Notes: generated by a model not told the origin, from the letters alone. 25,249 bases of DNA from Ampelomyces quisqualis (GCA_018398575.1 JAGTXZ010000001.1:197501-222749); one strand, 5' to 3'; positions 1 to 10,450 are shown, counted from the stretch's first letter. Numbers and translations: made by a program.

Positions 1-2090
1 TAGTTAATAAAGAATATTTATAATTACTTTACTATATTCTTATTCTCTAGTACTTATTAAATACAAATATTAGTAGGCTTTTTAAAGTTATATATATAGA
101 AGTATTACTATATTAGAGTATACTCTTACTACTTTTTTAAACTTATAATAAAAATAAGAAAAAGAAAAGAAAATAAAAGACTAATAATTCTTTACAGCAA
201 AGTTAGTATATATATCTAATATTACTAAACCTTAAAATTATACAATTCTTTACAAGTATTAGAAAGCTTACTTCTACTAAGAAAAAAAAACTATTATTAG
301 TTGTTACTTTCTTCTAGTATAACTTAAGAAAAGAAAGGTATAGATCTAGAGATTTTAGTATTTCTAGCTTATATAGATACTTAACTTAAACTAGGCTAGA
401 TCTAATATACTATAGGTAGAATAAAGATAGTACTAGTATAAAACTTATATAAGTAGCTTTTTTAGTATAAAACTTATATAAGTAGCTTTTTTAGTATAGA
501 TTCTATTAGTTTCTAGTAAACTTTATATAACACTAGTTAGAGAAAGATATTACTAGCTTCTTAGTTTAGATTATAATTTTCTTTTACTAGATATTATATA
601 ATAATTGTAAAAACTAGATATTACTAGATTTTTAGTCTATATTATTTTTTTCTATACTAGAATTTATATAATATACTATAAATAACGTGTTAGCTTTATT
701 AGGTAAGATTATATTATATTATAGTTAAAAACAATATTTTTCTAGTTTAAAATAGTCCTAGCTTTATTAGCTAAGATTATATTATATTAGAAAAATATAT
801 TTCTCTAGTTTAAAATAGAGATAAGTAGCTTAACTAGTCTATATATAATTATTATATAGTTAAAATCTATAAAATTCTAGTTTAGAAAAGATATAACAAG
901 CTTTATAGATAATATAATAATAGTTTAGAGTAGAATCTATATTATACTAGTAGATTATATAAGATTAATATACTAGTTTAGATACTATTATTTTAAAGTA
1001 AAATCTTTATTATACTAGTATAGAACTATTCTTTAGTATTTAAAGTAAATGTAATAGAGTAAAAACTAAATATTAGTAGCTCTACTTATTTAGACTATAC
1101 ATTATAAAAAAAGATATTAATAATTCTACTTATCTAGATTATCTTAGTTTGTATTAAAATTTATACTATATTAGTAATAAGAGACGTTAGTAGTTTTACA
1201 CAAATATATTATACTAGTATTAGTAGTTTAAACATATATATTATATTATTTTATAGTTAGAATATAACTTATACTAGTAAGAAATAGATAGTAGTAGCGT
1301 TACTTGTCTAGATTATTATTATCTATATTTAGAGCTACTAGATTTTTTCTATTTTAAATAAAAAGCTAGTAGGTTATTTAAAACTCTGTTTTCTTATCTA
1401 GTATAGTTATATAGAATATTAGTAGGCTTAGAAAAGATATAAGAACGTAAAGTAGTAATATTAGTTGTAGCTCTAATACTTAGCTCTAACTTTTTAAAAT
1501 TTATAAGAAGTTTATTTCTATATCTTAGGTAAGAGAAGAATCTTCTATTAGTTATATTAAATAGAAGTTTTGTTTTACAAGCTATATATTTCTTTATAAA
1601 AGAAAATTTATATTTAGTTTCTACTAATCTCTTGTTCTATATAGTAGAATTTTTTTGTTATAGTAAATAAGCTAGTAATACTTTTATACATAGAAGAAAA
1701 AACTATACTAGTTTTAAAAAGATATAAACAGCTCTACTAGTATAGATCTAATAATAATATATTATAAATATATATAATTTTAATACAAAGAAAAGTAGCT
1801 AGACTAGTATAGATTATAATTAAGATTTTTCTTTAGAGTTTAGGGTATATAAGTACCTTTATAATTTAGATTATACTAGTATAGAATAAGATTTGTAGCT
1901 TTATTAGTATAGATAATATTATTCTATTATAGAATATTTCTTCTAGTACTAAAATAGTTTATTTGTAGCTTTATTTGTATGTATAATATTATTTTATAGT
2001 TAGAATATAACTTATACTAGTAAGAAATAGAAAGTAGTTGCTCTACTTATCTAGATTATATAATTTTTGGTTAAAATATATTGTTATACA
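1..2090. other. AT-rich non-transcribed spacer, unit 1 left part
   Basis: No gene is visible. The sequence is made of A, T, CTAG, TAGC and CTT words and looks like exhausted RIP substrate. The few remaining CpA are nearly all ACA, and the few remaining TpG are nearly all TGT. It matches 10899-12977 and 21956-24044 almost base for base. Differences are mostly in homopolymer length. It contains a 29-nt direct repeat (435-492). Confidence 0.85.
435..492. repeat. 29-nt direct repeat, two copies (unit 1)
   Basis: Two adjacent perfect copies, 435-463 and 464-492, each start agtataaaact and end in a run of T. The duplication is present in all three units, so it is older than the amplification or has been homogenised. 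Confidence 0.9.
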
Positions 2091-2110
2091 AGTAAAAACC
2101 AAGGCAAGTG
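2030..2110 (+). promoter_or_regulatory. candidate Pol I promoter zone, unit 1
   Basis: Base composition changes sharply here, from RIP-saturated AT-rich spacer to the GC-richer leader. The junction is conserved in all three units, with the shared word aaaccaaggcaagtgtaact just before the change. A Pol I promoter would be expected around such a spacer-to-leader boundary, but I see no recognisable motif. The placement is inference. Confidence 0.25.
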
Positions 2111-2923
2111 TAACTCGGCGATCACGGGTTTATGCTTTTAGTAATAGTGCGCAGGTTGCGCAACCTCTGCACCAAATTTGCTTAACTTCTAAGACCTTTT
2201 CTAACACGTTAACCCCGCGCTTACAAAATCAAACCCAAAGGTGTTCACACGTTACATAAGGGGAGCAGAAAAAATCCTAATTACTTTTCTGCAGCCTATC
2301 TAAAGAAAAACAGTATAGGCTACCTATACGCTATTTTCAGCAGATTAACACGCAAAACAGGCGCTCTTGCTTAGAGGTTTAGGCAGCTTTAGCTGGTCCT
2401 TACGCGTTTGCTTCAAGTCTTATACTTGCTTGCCTTGTTTTCTTGTAAGCTGCTAGCAAAGGCAACTAAGCTGCAATCACAAGGCCTAGGCCTCTCTCTT
2501 ATAGGTGTTGGTAGCCAAAATTGTTATTGTAGTTGTCCTGTGCCTATTGTAGGATAGAAGCCCTGTTAAATTCTAACAGGCACTACGTAGGGTCTGTAGA
2601 TTGCTGGCTCTGCTATCTACTTAGCAGATCTTAGGAGACAATTACGTTGTGTATCTGCTTTTAGCGTGTTGCAGCACAGGTTTTCTCCTCCTAAGAGCTG
2701 TATGTAGCAGAAATAGATTCTAATAGGAATGTTAGCTATGTCTTGTTGCAGACTAGCTTTTGGGAAACTTAGTAGGGGCAATTGAATTGGTTGTCTATGC
2801 TGTTATTGCTATTAGCTTTGATTGTGTAGCGGCTTAGAGCGCTTTAGTGTTCTCCTGCCTAGTAAAAGTTAGCTCCTCTTAGGGGGTCTGTCTTAGAGTT
2901 CTGGCTCTTTGACTTAAGATAGT
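2110..2923 (+). other. 5' external transcribed spacer, unit 1
   Basis: This is the GC-richer leader between the AT-rich spacer and the 18S 5' end, 814 nt long. It aligns throughout with 12997-13784 and 24064-24878. The first 25 bases keep cggcgatcacggg, which is mutated in unit 3. After that many sites differ from unit 2 by C-to-T or G-to-A, which fits RIP. The exact transcription start cannot be read from the sequence. Confidence 0.7.
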
Positions 2924-4721
2924 TACCTAGTTAATTCTGCTAGTAGTTATATGCTTGTCTCAAAGATTAAGCTATGCATGTCTAAGTATAAGCAATTATA
3001 CCGTGAAACTGCGAATAGCTTATTAAATTAGTTATTGTTTATTTGATAGTACCTTACTACTTAGACAACTATAGTAATTCTAGAGCTAATATATGCTAAA
3101 AACCTTAACTTTAGAAGGGGTGTATTTATTAGATAAAAAACCAACGCCCTTTGGGGCTTCTTGATAATTTATAATAACTTTACAGATCGCATAGCCTTGC
3201 GCTAGCGACAGTTTATTTAAATTTCTGCCCTATTAACTTTTGATAGTAAGGTATTAGCTTACTATAGTTTCAACAGGTAACAGGGAATTAGGGTTTGATT
3301 CTAGAGAGGGAGCCTAAGAAACGGCTACTACATCTAAGGAAGGCAGCAGGCGCGCAAATTACCTAATTCTAACACAGAAAGGTAGTAACAATAAATACTA
3401 ATACAGGGCTCTTTTGGGTCTTGTAATTGGAATGAGTACAATTTAAACCTCTTAACAAGGAACAATTAGAGGGCAAGTCTAGTGCTAGCAGCTGCAGTAA
3501 TTTTAGCTCTAATAGCGTATATTAAAGTTATTGCAGTTAAAAAGCTTGTAGTTAAAACTTAGGTCTAGCTGGCAGGTCCGCCTTACCGCGTGTACTTGTC
3601 CAGCTAGGCCTTCCTTCTGGAGAACCTTATGCCCTTTACTAGGCGTGTTAGGGACCAGGACTTTTACTTTAAAAAAATTAGAGTGTTTAAAGCAGGCCTT
3701 TGCTTAAATACGTTAGCATGAAATAATAGAATAGGACGTGCAGTCCTATTTTGTTGGTTTCTAAGACTGCTGTAATAATTAATAGAGATAGTTAGGGGCA
3801 TTAGTATTCAATTGTTAGAGGTAAAATTCTTAGATTTATTAAAGACTAACTACTGCGAAAGCATTTGCCAAGGATGTTTTTATTAATTAGTGAACGAAAG
3901 TTAGGAGATTAAAGACAATCAGATACTGTTGTAGTCTTAACTGTAAACTATGCTAACTAGGGATTAGGCGATGTTCTTTTTCTGACTCGCTTGGCACCTT
4001 ACAAGAAATCAAAGTTTTTGGGTTCTAGGGGGAGTATGGTTGCAAGGCTGAAACTTAAAGAAATTAACAGAAGGGCACTACTAGGCGTAGAGCCTGCAGC
4101 TTAATTTGACTTAACACAGGAAAACTTACTAGGTCCAGATGAAATAAGGATTAACAGATTGAGAGCTCTTTCTTGATTTTTCAGGTAGTAGTGCATAGCT
4201 GTTCTTAGTTAGTGGAGTAATTTGTCTGCTTAATTGTAATAACAAACAAGACCTTAACCTGCTAAATAGCTAGGCTAGCTTTGGCTGGTTGCTAGCTTCT
4301 TAGAGGGACTATTAGCTTAAGCTAATAAAAGTTTAAGGCAATAACAGGTCTGTAATGCCCTTAGATGTTCTGGGCTGCACGCGCGCTACACTAACAGAGC
4401 CAACAAGTTCTTTACCTTAGCTAAAAGGTCTAGGCAATCTTGTTAAACTCTGTTGTGCTAGGGATAGAGCATTGCAATTATTGCTCTTTAACAAGAAATG
4501 CCTAGTAAGCGCGTGTTATCAGCATGCGTTAATTACGTCCCTGCCCTTTGTACACACTGCCTGTTGCTACTACTAATTGAATGGCTTAGTAAGGCCTTTG
4601 GACTGGCTTAAAAAGGTTGGCAACAACTATCCTAAGCTGGAAAGTTTGTTAAACTTAGTTATTTAGAGGAAGTAAAAGTTGTAACAAGGTTTTTGTAGGT
4701 AAACCTGCAGAAGGATTATTA
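2924..4721 (+). rRNA. 18S rRNA: 18S (SSU) rRNA gene, RIP-mutated, unit 1
   Basis: Small-subunit rRNA of the cytosolic ribosome, full length at 1,798 nt. The 5' end reads tacctagttaattctgc (normally tacctggttgattctgcc). The 3' end reads aaggattatta (normally aaggatcatta). Fungal SSU landmarks follow in order with no intron. The 530-loop segment at 3482-3500 reads gtgctagcagctgcagtaa, where the universal form has gccgcgg. The decoding-site strand at 4551-4570 has changes in the normally invariant cgcccgtc. Both C-to-T and G-to-A changes occur, with C-to-T common. Length is kept although many invariant bases are lost, which indicates point mutation without indels. It is almost certainly a pseudogene, though of clear identity. 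Confidence 0.95.
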
Positions 4722-4911
4722 CATTTAGTAGCTTGCTACTGCTAAGAGGGTCTGTTAGGCTGTATAGTATTGCTACTAACAAGCAGTATAATCCTCTAAG
4801 TTAACCCTTGTCTTTTGCGTACCTACGTTTCCTTAGCAGGTATAACCTGCTAGCTGGACAAAATTAAAACCCTTGAATATTTAATTAGTGTCTGAGAAAC
4901 TTAATAATTAC
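4722..4911 (+). other. ITS1, unit 1
   Basis: Internal transcribed spacer between 18S and 5.8S, 190 nt, the same length as in unit 2. It contains a segment close to ttaacccttgtcttttgcg that is typical of Pleosporales ITS1. In the hairpin that normally reads with GC-rich arms around tataac, this unit has cttagcaggtataacctgct, showing C-to-T changes. Confidence 0.93.
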
Positions 4912-5068
4912 AACTTTTAACAACAGATCTCTTGGTTCTGGCATTAATAAAGAACGCAGCGAAATGCGATAAGTAGTGTAAATTGCAGAATTCAGTAAAT
5001 TATTAAATCTTTGAACGCACATTGCGCCCCTTAGTATTCTATAGGGCATGCCTGTTTAAGCGTTATTT
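4912..5068 (+). rRNA. 5.8S rRNA: 5.8S rRNA gene, RIP-mutated, unit 1
   Basis: Large-subunit 5.8S rRNA, 157 nt as expected for fungi. It starts aacttttaacaacagatc (normally aactttcaacaacggatc) and ends agcgttattt (normally agcgtcattt). The recognisable core includes tcttggttctggcat, gaacgcagcgaaatgcgat and tttgaacgcacattgcgccc. The stretch after ggcat reads taataaag where cgatgaag is normal, so both C-to-T and G-to-A occurred. It lies between ITS1 and ITS2 in the usual order and is non-functional by inference. Confidence 0.95.
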
Positions 5069-5218
5069 GTACTCTTAAGCTCTGCTTAGTGTTAGGTGTT
5101 TGTCTATGCTTTTGCTTAGACTTACCTCAAAGCAATTGGCAGCTAGTGTTTTAGCATAGAAGCGCAGCACATCTTGCACTTCTAGTCTTAAACACTAGCT
5201 TCTAGTAAGTCCCTTTAC
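5069..5218 (+). other. ITS2, unit 1
   Basis: 150-nt spacer between 5.8S and 28S, the same length as in unit 2. The Pleosporales-like words aagctctgctt and caattggcagc are present. Several CpA and CpG sites are changed to TpA and TpG relative to unit 2. Confidence 0.93.
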
Positions 5219-8114
5219 GTTTGACCTTAGATTAGGTAGAGATACCCGCTAAACTTAAGCATATTAATAAGCAGAGGAAAAGAAACCAACAGGAATTGCC
5301 TTAGTAACGGCGAGTAAAGCGGCAACAGCTCAAATTTAAAATCTAGCTCTCTTAGGGCCTAAGTTGTAATTTGTAGAGGGCGCTTTGGTGTTAGCAGTAG
5401 TCTAAGTTCCTTGGAACAGGACGTTACAGAGGGTAAGAATCCTGTACGTAGTCGCTAGCCTTTGCCGTGTAAAGCCCCTTTAACAAGTTAAGTTGTTTAA
5501 GAATGCAGCTCTAAATAGAAGGTAAATTTCTTCTAAAGCTAAATACTAGCCAGAGACTGATAGCGCACAAGTAGAGTGATTGAAAGATAAAAAGCACTTT
5601 GGAAAGAGAGTTAAATAGCACGTAAAATTGTTAAAAGGGAAGCGCTTGCAGCCAGACTTGCCTGTAGTAGTTTATCTAGACTTTTGTCTAGTGCACTCTT
5701 CTGCAGGCAGGCTAGCATCAGTCTAGGCAATTGGATAAAGGTTTCTATTACGTACCTCTCTTTAGGGAGGCCTTATAGGGGAGACGTTATGCAACTAGTC
5801 TAGACTAAGGTCTGCATATCTACTAGGATGCTAGCGTAATAGCTATAAGCGGCCTGTCTTAAAACACAGACTAAGGAGTCTAACATCTATGCAAGTGTTT
5901 AGGTGTTAAGCCCAAACGCGTAATAAAAGTAAATAGAGGTAGGAACTCTTTAGGTGCACTATCAACTAATCCTGATGTCTTTAGATAGATTTGAGTAAGA
6001 GCATAGCTGTTGGGACCTAAAAGATAGTAAACTATGCTTAAATAGGGTAAAGCTAGAGGAAACTCTAGTAGAGGCTTACAGCAGTTCTAACGTGCAAATT
6101 AATTGTTAAATTTAGGCATAGGGGCGAAAGACTAATTAAACTATCTAGTAGCTGGTTCCTGCTAAAGTTTCCCTTAGGATAGCAGTAACGTATTTAGTTT
6201 TATAAGGTAAAGCGAATAATTAGAGGCCTAGAGGTTAAAATAACCTTTACTTATTCTTAAACTTTAAATATATAAGAAGTCTTTGTTACTTAATTAAACG
6301 TAGACACTTAAATGTACTGTTACTAGTAGGCTATTTTTGGTAAGCAGAACTAGCAATGCAGGATAAACTGAACGCAGGGTTAAAGTGCCAGAATATACGC
6401 TTATCAGATACTACAAAAGGTGTTAGTTTATCTAGACAGCAGGACAGTAGCTATAGAAGTTAGAATCTGCTAAGGAGTGTGTAACAACTCACCTGCTAAA
6501 TAAACTAGCCCTAAAAATAGATGGCGCTTAAGCGTATTACCTATACCCTGCTGCCAGGGCAGAATTTACGCCCTAGCAAGTAGGCAGGCGTAGAGGCTTG
6601 TAACAAAGCCTTGGAGGTAACTCTAAGTTAAACAGCCTCTAGTGCAGATCTTAGTAGTAGTAGCAAATACTTAAATAAGAACTTTAAGGACTAAAGTAGG
6701 GAAAGGTTCTGTGTAAACAGCAGTTAGACACAGGTTAGTCAATTCTAAGAGATAGGGTAGTTCTGTTTTAATGTTAGCGCTTGCGCTACGCCCTTAAAAG
6801 GGAAGCTAGTTAACATTCTGGCACCTAGATGTAGATTCTCTGCAGCAACGCAATTGAGAGCGGAGACCTTGGCAGAAGCTCTAAGAAGAGTTCTCTTTTC
6901 TTCTTAACAGTCTGTTACCCTGAAATTGGTTTGTCTAGAGCTAGGGTTTAATAGCTAGAAGAGCGCTGCACTTTTGCGGCGTTTGGTGCGCTCCTAACAA
7001 GCCTTAAAAATCTGCTTAAAGAAATAGTTTTTACGCCAGGTTGTACTTATAACTACAGCAGGTCTCTAAGGTAAAAAGCCTCTAGTTAATAGAACAATGT
7101 AGATAAGAGAAGTTAGCAAAATAGATCTGTAACTTTAGGAAAAGGATTAGCTCTAAGGGTTAGGTATGTTAGGCCTTAGGGAGAAGCCTCTGGCGCAGAA
7201 GGGCACTAACCGCAAGGTAGGCGCCTTTTAGTGCTAGAGTGCAGACACTCTTAGCAGGCTTTAGCTGTCTAGCGTATGTTTAACAACCAACTTAGAACTG
7301 GTACAAACAAGGGGAATCTAACTGTCTAATTAAAACATAGCATTGCGATAGCTAGAAAGTAGTGTTAACGCAATGTAATTTCTGCCTAGTGCTCTAAATA
7401 TTAAAGCAAAGAGATTTAACCAAGCGCAGGTAAACAGCAGGAGTAACTATAACTCTCTTAAGGTAGCTAAATGCCTTGTTATCTAATTAGTAACGCGCAT
7501 GAATAGATTAACGAGATTCCTACTGTCCCTATCTACTATCTAGCGAAACTACAGCTAAGGGAACAGGCTTAGCCAAATTAGCAAGAAAAGAAGACCCTGT
7601 TAAGCTTAACTCTAGTTTGACATTGTAAAAAGACATAGGAGGTGTAGAATAGGTAAGAGCTTTGGCGCTGGTAAAATACTACTACCCTTATTGTTTTTTT
7701 ACTTATTTAATAAAGTAGAGCTAGGCCTTACTGCTTAACTTCTAGCGTTAAGGTCTCTTGTAGACTAATCTAGGTTAAAGACATTGTTAGGTAGGGAGTT
7801 TAGCTAGGGCAGCACATCTGTTAAACCATAACGCAGGTGTCCTAAGGGAGACTTATAGAGAACAGAAATCTCTAGTAGAGCAAAAGGGCAAAAGTCCCCT
7901 TGATTTTAATTTTCAGTGTAAATACAAACCATAAAAGTGTAGCCTATTAATCCTTTAGTCCCTTAAAATTTAGGGCTAAAGGTGCTAGAAAAGTTACTAC
8001 AGGGATAACTAGCTTGTGGCCGCCAGCGTTCATAGCGACGTTGCTTTTGATCCTTCGATGTGGCTCTTCCTATCATACCGAAGCAGAATTCGGTAAGTTG
8101 GATTGGCCACTAAT

Positions 8115-8169
<55 letters not shown>

Positions 8170-8545
8170 ATTGCCCCAATGGTAATACCGCTTAGTACGA
8201 GAGGAACCGCGGTTTCAGATAATTGGTTTTGCGGCTGTCTGACCAGGCATTGCCGCGAAGCTACCATCTGCTGGATTATGGCTGAACGCCTCTAAGTCAG
8301 AATCCATGCCAGAGCAGGTGATTTCCGCCTGCACCAGTCGGATACGAATAGGCCTTTGGTAAGAACCTTACCAGATCAGCGTTGGCAGCTCCATTGAAAT
8401 TGGGACTGCTAGCTGGTGTATTACAATTATACAGTGCGCAGGATTGAATCCTTTGCAGGCGACTTAGTTTGCCGGGTCGTGTAAGTAGTCGAAGCCTTGT
8501 TATTACGAGCTACTGAGGCGTAAGCCCGATGTAGCTTGGTTGAAT
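5219..8545 (+). rRNA. 28S rRNA: 28S (LSU) rRNA gene, mosaic of RIP-mutated and intact sequence, unit 1
   Basis: Large-subunit rRNA, about 3.33 kb. The 5' end is gtttgacctt with the LSU entry words gatacccgct and aacttaagcatatta. No intron is seen. From 5219 to 8011 it is mutated in both classes. From about 8012 the sequence abruptly becomes near-canonical: gtggccgccag, ataccgaagcagaattcgg, gaccgtcgtgagacagg, and an intact sarcin-ricin loop agtacgagaggaacc at 8194-8208. The last mutated base I can place is the A at 8011 (cagggataactagc, normally actggc). The intact tract is 26 nt shorter than the same stretch of unit 2, through several small gaps. The 3' end is placed by homology to the end of fungal 25S/28S and is good to about 10 nt. 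Confidence 0.93.
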
Positions 8546-8690
8546 ATGGGAATTATCCCTCCTCATCTGGTGTGACATTAGGAACATGTCTACCAGAGGG
8601 GATAGCTGCAGGAGCGCTAGAATAATCTACGTTTCCAGTCAGAGCATATAGGCGCACTTGCTAGATAATTTAGAGGTAGGCGCTGCTAGG
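8546..8690 (+). other. start of 3' external spacer, unit 1
   Basis: GC-richer sequence follows the 28S end and matches unit 2 at about 19430-19577. Unit 1 keeps ggtgtgacatt where unit 2 has ggtgtaacatt, so this stretch belongs to the tract without RIP that begins in 28S. No terminator motif was recognised. Confidence 0.6.
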
Positions 8691-9250
8691 GTAGCTGCTC
8701 TTGCAGGGGCGTACAGGCTGTCTCTCTATTTATTTAGGGCGCCTGCAGGTGCTGCTTGAGATTTCGGCAGCTCTGCAAGGCGTACAACTGTCTCTATTTA
8801 TTTAGAGGGCCTTGCAGGTGCTGCTAGATTCAGCGGCTCTTGCAAGGCGTCTGGCTGTCTCTCTATTTATTTAGGGGGCCGTGCAGGTGCTGCTTGAGAT
8901 TTTGCAGCCTCTGCAGCGTACAGGCTGTCTCTATTTATTTAGGGGCCTGCATGAAAATCTTAGGCAGCTTCTATAGGGGCGTACAGGCTGTCTCCCTATT
9001 TATTTAGGGGGTCCTACAGGCGCTGCTTGATATTATAGCAGCTCTTGTAGGGGCGTATAGGCTGTCTCTCTATTTTACTTAAGATTTTGGCAGCCTCTGC
9101 AAGAGGGGCGTATAGGCTGTCTCTCTATTTATTTAGAGAGTCCTACAGGCGCTCCTTAATATTATAGCAGCTCTTGCAAGAGCGTATAGGCTGTCTATCT
9201 ATTTATTTAGAGAGCCTTACAGGTACTGTATAAAAATCTCTGGTAGGTAA
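8690..9250 (+). repeat. tandem hairpin-forming sub-repeats, eight copies, unit 1
   Basis: Eight imperfect units begin with gcgta(c/t)a-ggctgtctct or a close variant at 8709, 8780, 8847, 8916, 8979, 9053, 9108 and 9182. Spacing is 55-74 nt. Most carry an AT-rich core (ctatttatttag) followed by an inverted repeat. In one unit gcctgcaggtgctgc (8741-8755) faces gcagctctgcaaggc (8767-8781). In the next, gccttgca (8809-8816) pairs perfectly with tgcaaggc (8841-8848). The change in one arm is matched in the other. Such arrays after 28S are plausible as 3' external spacer or Pol I regulatory sequence, but no function is shown. Confidence 0.85.
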
Positions 9251-9253
9251 TAA

Positions 9254-9373
9254 CTAGTAAGTTTAGAGTAGCTAGTAAGTTTAGAGTAGCTAGTAAGTTT
9301 AGAGTAGCTAGTAAGTTTAGAGTAGCTAGTAAGTTTAGAGTAGCTAGTAAGTTTAGAGTAGCTAGTAAGTTTA
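9254..9373. repeat. 18-nt tandem array, unit 1
   Basis: The unit ctagtaagtttagagtag repeats at 9254, 9272, 9290, 9308, 9326 and 9344 perfectly, with a seventh partial copy at 9362. It sits exactly at the change from GC-richer 3' region to AT-rich spacer. In unit 2 the corresponding place (about 20151-20215) keeps about one copy plus unrelated-looking sequence. Confidence 0.93.
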
Positions 9374-10187
9374 AAATAATAGTACTGTTAAAATTAAAGA
9401 ATTTTTTAACAAAAATTATTCAAAGAATATTAGATTACAACTAAGTATATTTTAGACAGAAGTAAGCTTATATATATACTACTTGTAATGTCTTTGTAAA
9501 AATAAAAATAAAAAACTAAGATTTCTAAACTAGAGATTTTTAAAAAAACCTAAAGCCTATATCTATTCTATATTAAATTCTAATATAACTAAAGTCTTAT
9601 CTACTACCTTTTAGTATAAATAGGCTTATCTATAGATAAATAGTTAAGTAATTAGTTTTAGTTTATTTTATTAATAAGCTTTATATTTAAATCTTAGAAA
9701 AATAATAGTATTTTAAATATCTTAATTTGCAAACAGAAATAAATAAAAACTTAAAATTTATAACAAAAGAGTTTTAAAGAAACTTAAGCCTATATCTATA
9801 CTATATTATAATATAATATAACTAAAATCTTATCTACTACCTCTTAACAAAGATACACTTAGATAAAGATAAAAAGTTAAGTAAATAGCTCTAGTTTAAA
9901 GTCTAAAAAGAATAATACTATTTTTAATAGTTTAATTTGTAAACAAATATAAAAAAAAAACTATTAACTTTAAAACTAGAGATTTTAAAAAAACTTAAGT
10001 AGAGAATACGTCTAGTTACATAGTCTTTTATCTAATATCTATATAACTTAGGCCTAGTTAGAACTAATATTATACTTCTACTCTAAAAATTGTTTTATAA
10101 TTAATTCTAAAAAAGGTAACTAGTTAGCCTATACTTAGTAATTATAAATTCCTATATTTAGTAGTACTAAAGAAGTTACGTAAGCTT

Positions 10188-10210
10188 CTTTCTTAATTTA
10201 CCTAAGAAAG
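10188..10210. other. short inverted repeat in spacer, unit 1
   Basis: ctttctta (10188-10195) pairs with taagaaag (10203-10210) across a 7-nt loop, followed by cttttt. It is identical in unit 2. In shape it resembles a terminator, but it lies 1.6 kb beyond 28S and I assign no role. Confidence 0.35.
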
Positions 10211-10290
10211 CTTTTTATACTTAGTTAGAATAGTTTTTCTCTTTTTAATTATTTCTATTTTAGTTTGTATCTAGAATAAAATATAGGCCT
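10206..10290. repeat. 85-nt spacer block, copy A, unit 1
   Basis: The block begins gaaagctttttatacttag and ends ataggcct. It recurs at 10512-10596 with a few substitutions and the same length, and the pair is conserved in unit 2 (21049-21133 and 21354-21438). Confidence 0.85.
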
Positions 10291-10340
10291 TAGTAGCTAT
10301 TTTATTTATAATATCTATTTTTTTAGTTATATATATCCTT

Positions 10341-10450
10341 AAAGTAGCTAGTAGGTTAGAAGTTACTAGTAAGTCTAAGGTAGCTAGTAAGTTTAAGGTA
10401 GCTAGTAAGTTTAGAGTAGCTAAGGTAGCTAGTAGGTTAAGGTAGCTAAT
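10341..10450. repeat. imperfect ctagtaag-type repeat cluster, unit 1
   Basis: About six copies of (g)tagctagta(a/g)gtt-(t)aag(g) at 15-18 nt spacing, related to the 18-nt array at 9254. The same cluster is at 21183-21292 in unit 2. Confidence 0.8.

Noticed and set aside
1..2090. Mitochondrial DNA, suggested by the very low G+C
   Set aside because: The spacer is joined in all units to nuclear 18S-5.8S-28S with ITS1 and ITS2, and its low G+C follows from loss of CpA and TpG.
2038..2259. 73-codon reading frame, with related frames at 12926-13186 and 23993-24214
   Set aside because: It begins at a TTG and appears in three places only because the rDNA unit is repeated. The frame ends differently in unit 2, so it is not under coding constraint, and it straddles the spacer/leader junction.
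2924..8545. Group I intron, homing endonuclease or R1/R2-type insertion in rRNA genes
   Set aside because: 18S is 1,798 nt and 28S about 3.33 kb with landmarks in normal order, and unit 2 agrees, so there is no room for an insertion.
8690..9250. CRISPR-like array
   Set aside because: The repeats are imperfect, spaced 55-74 nt apart with related rather than unique intervening sequence, and they lie in eukaryotic rDNA.
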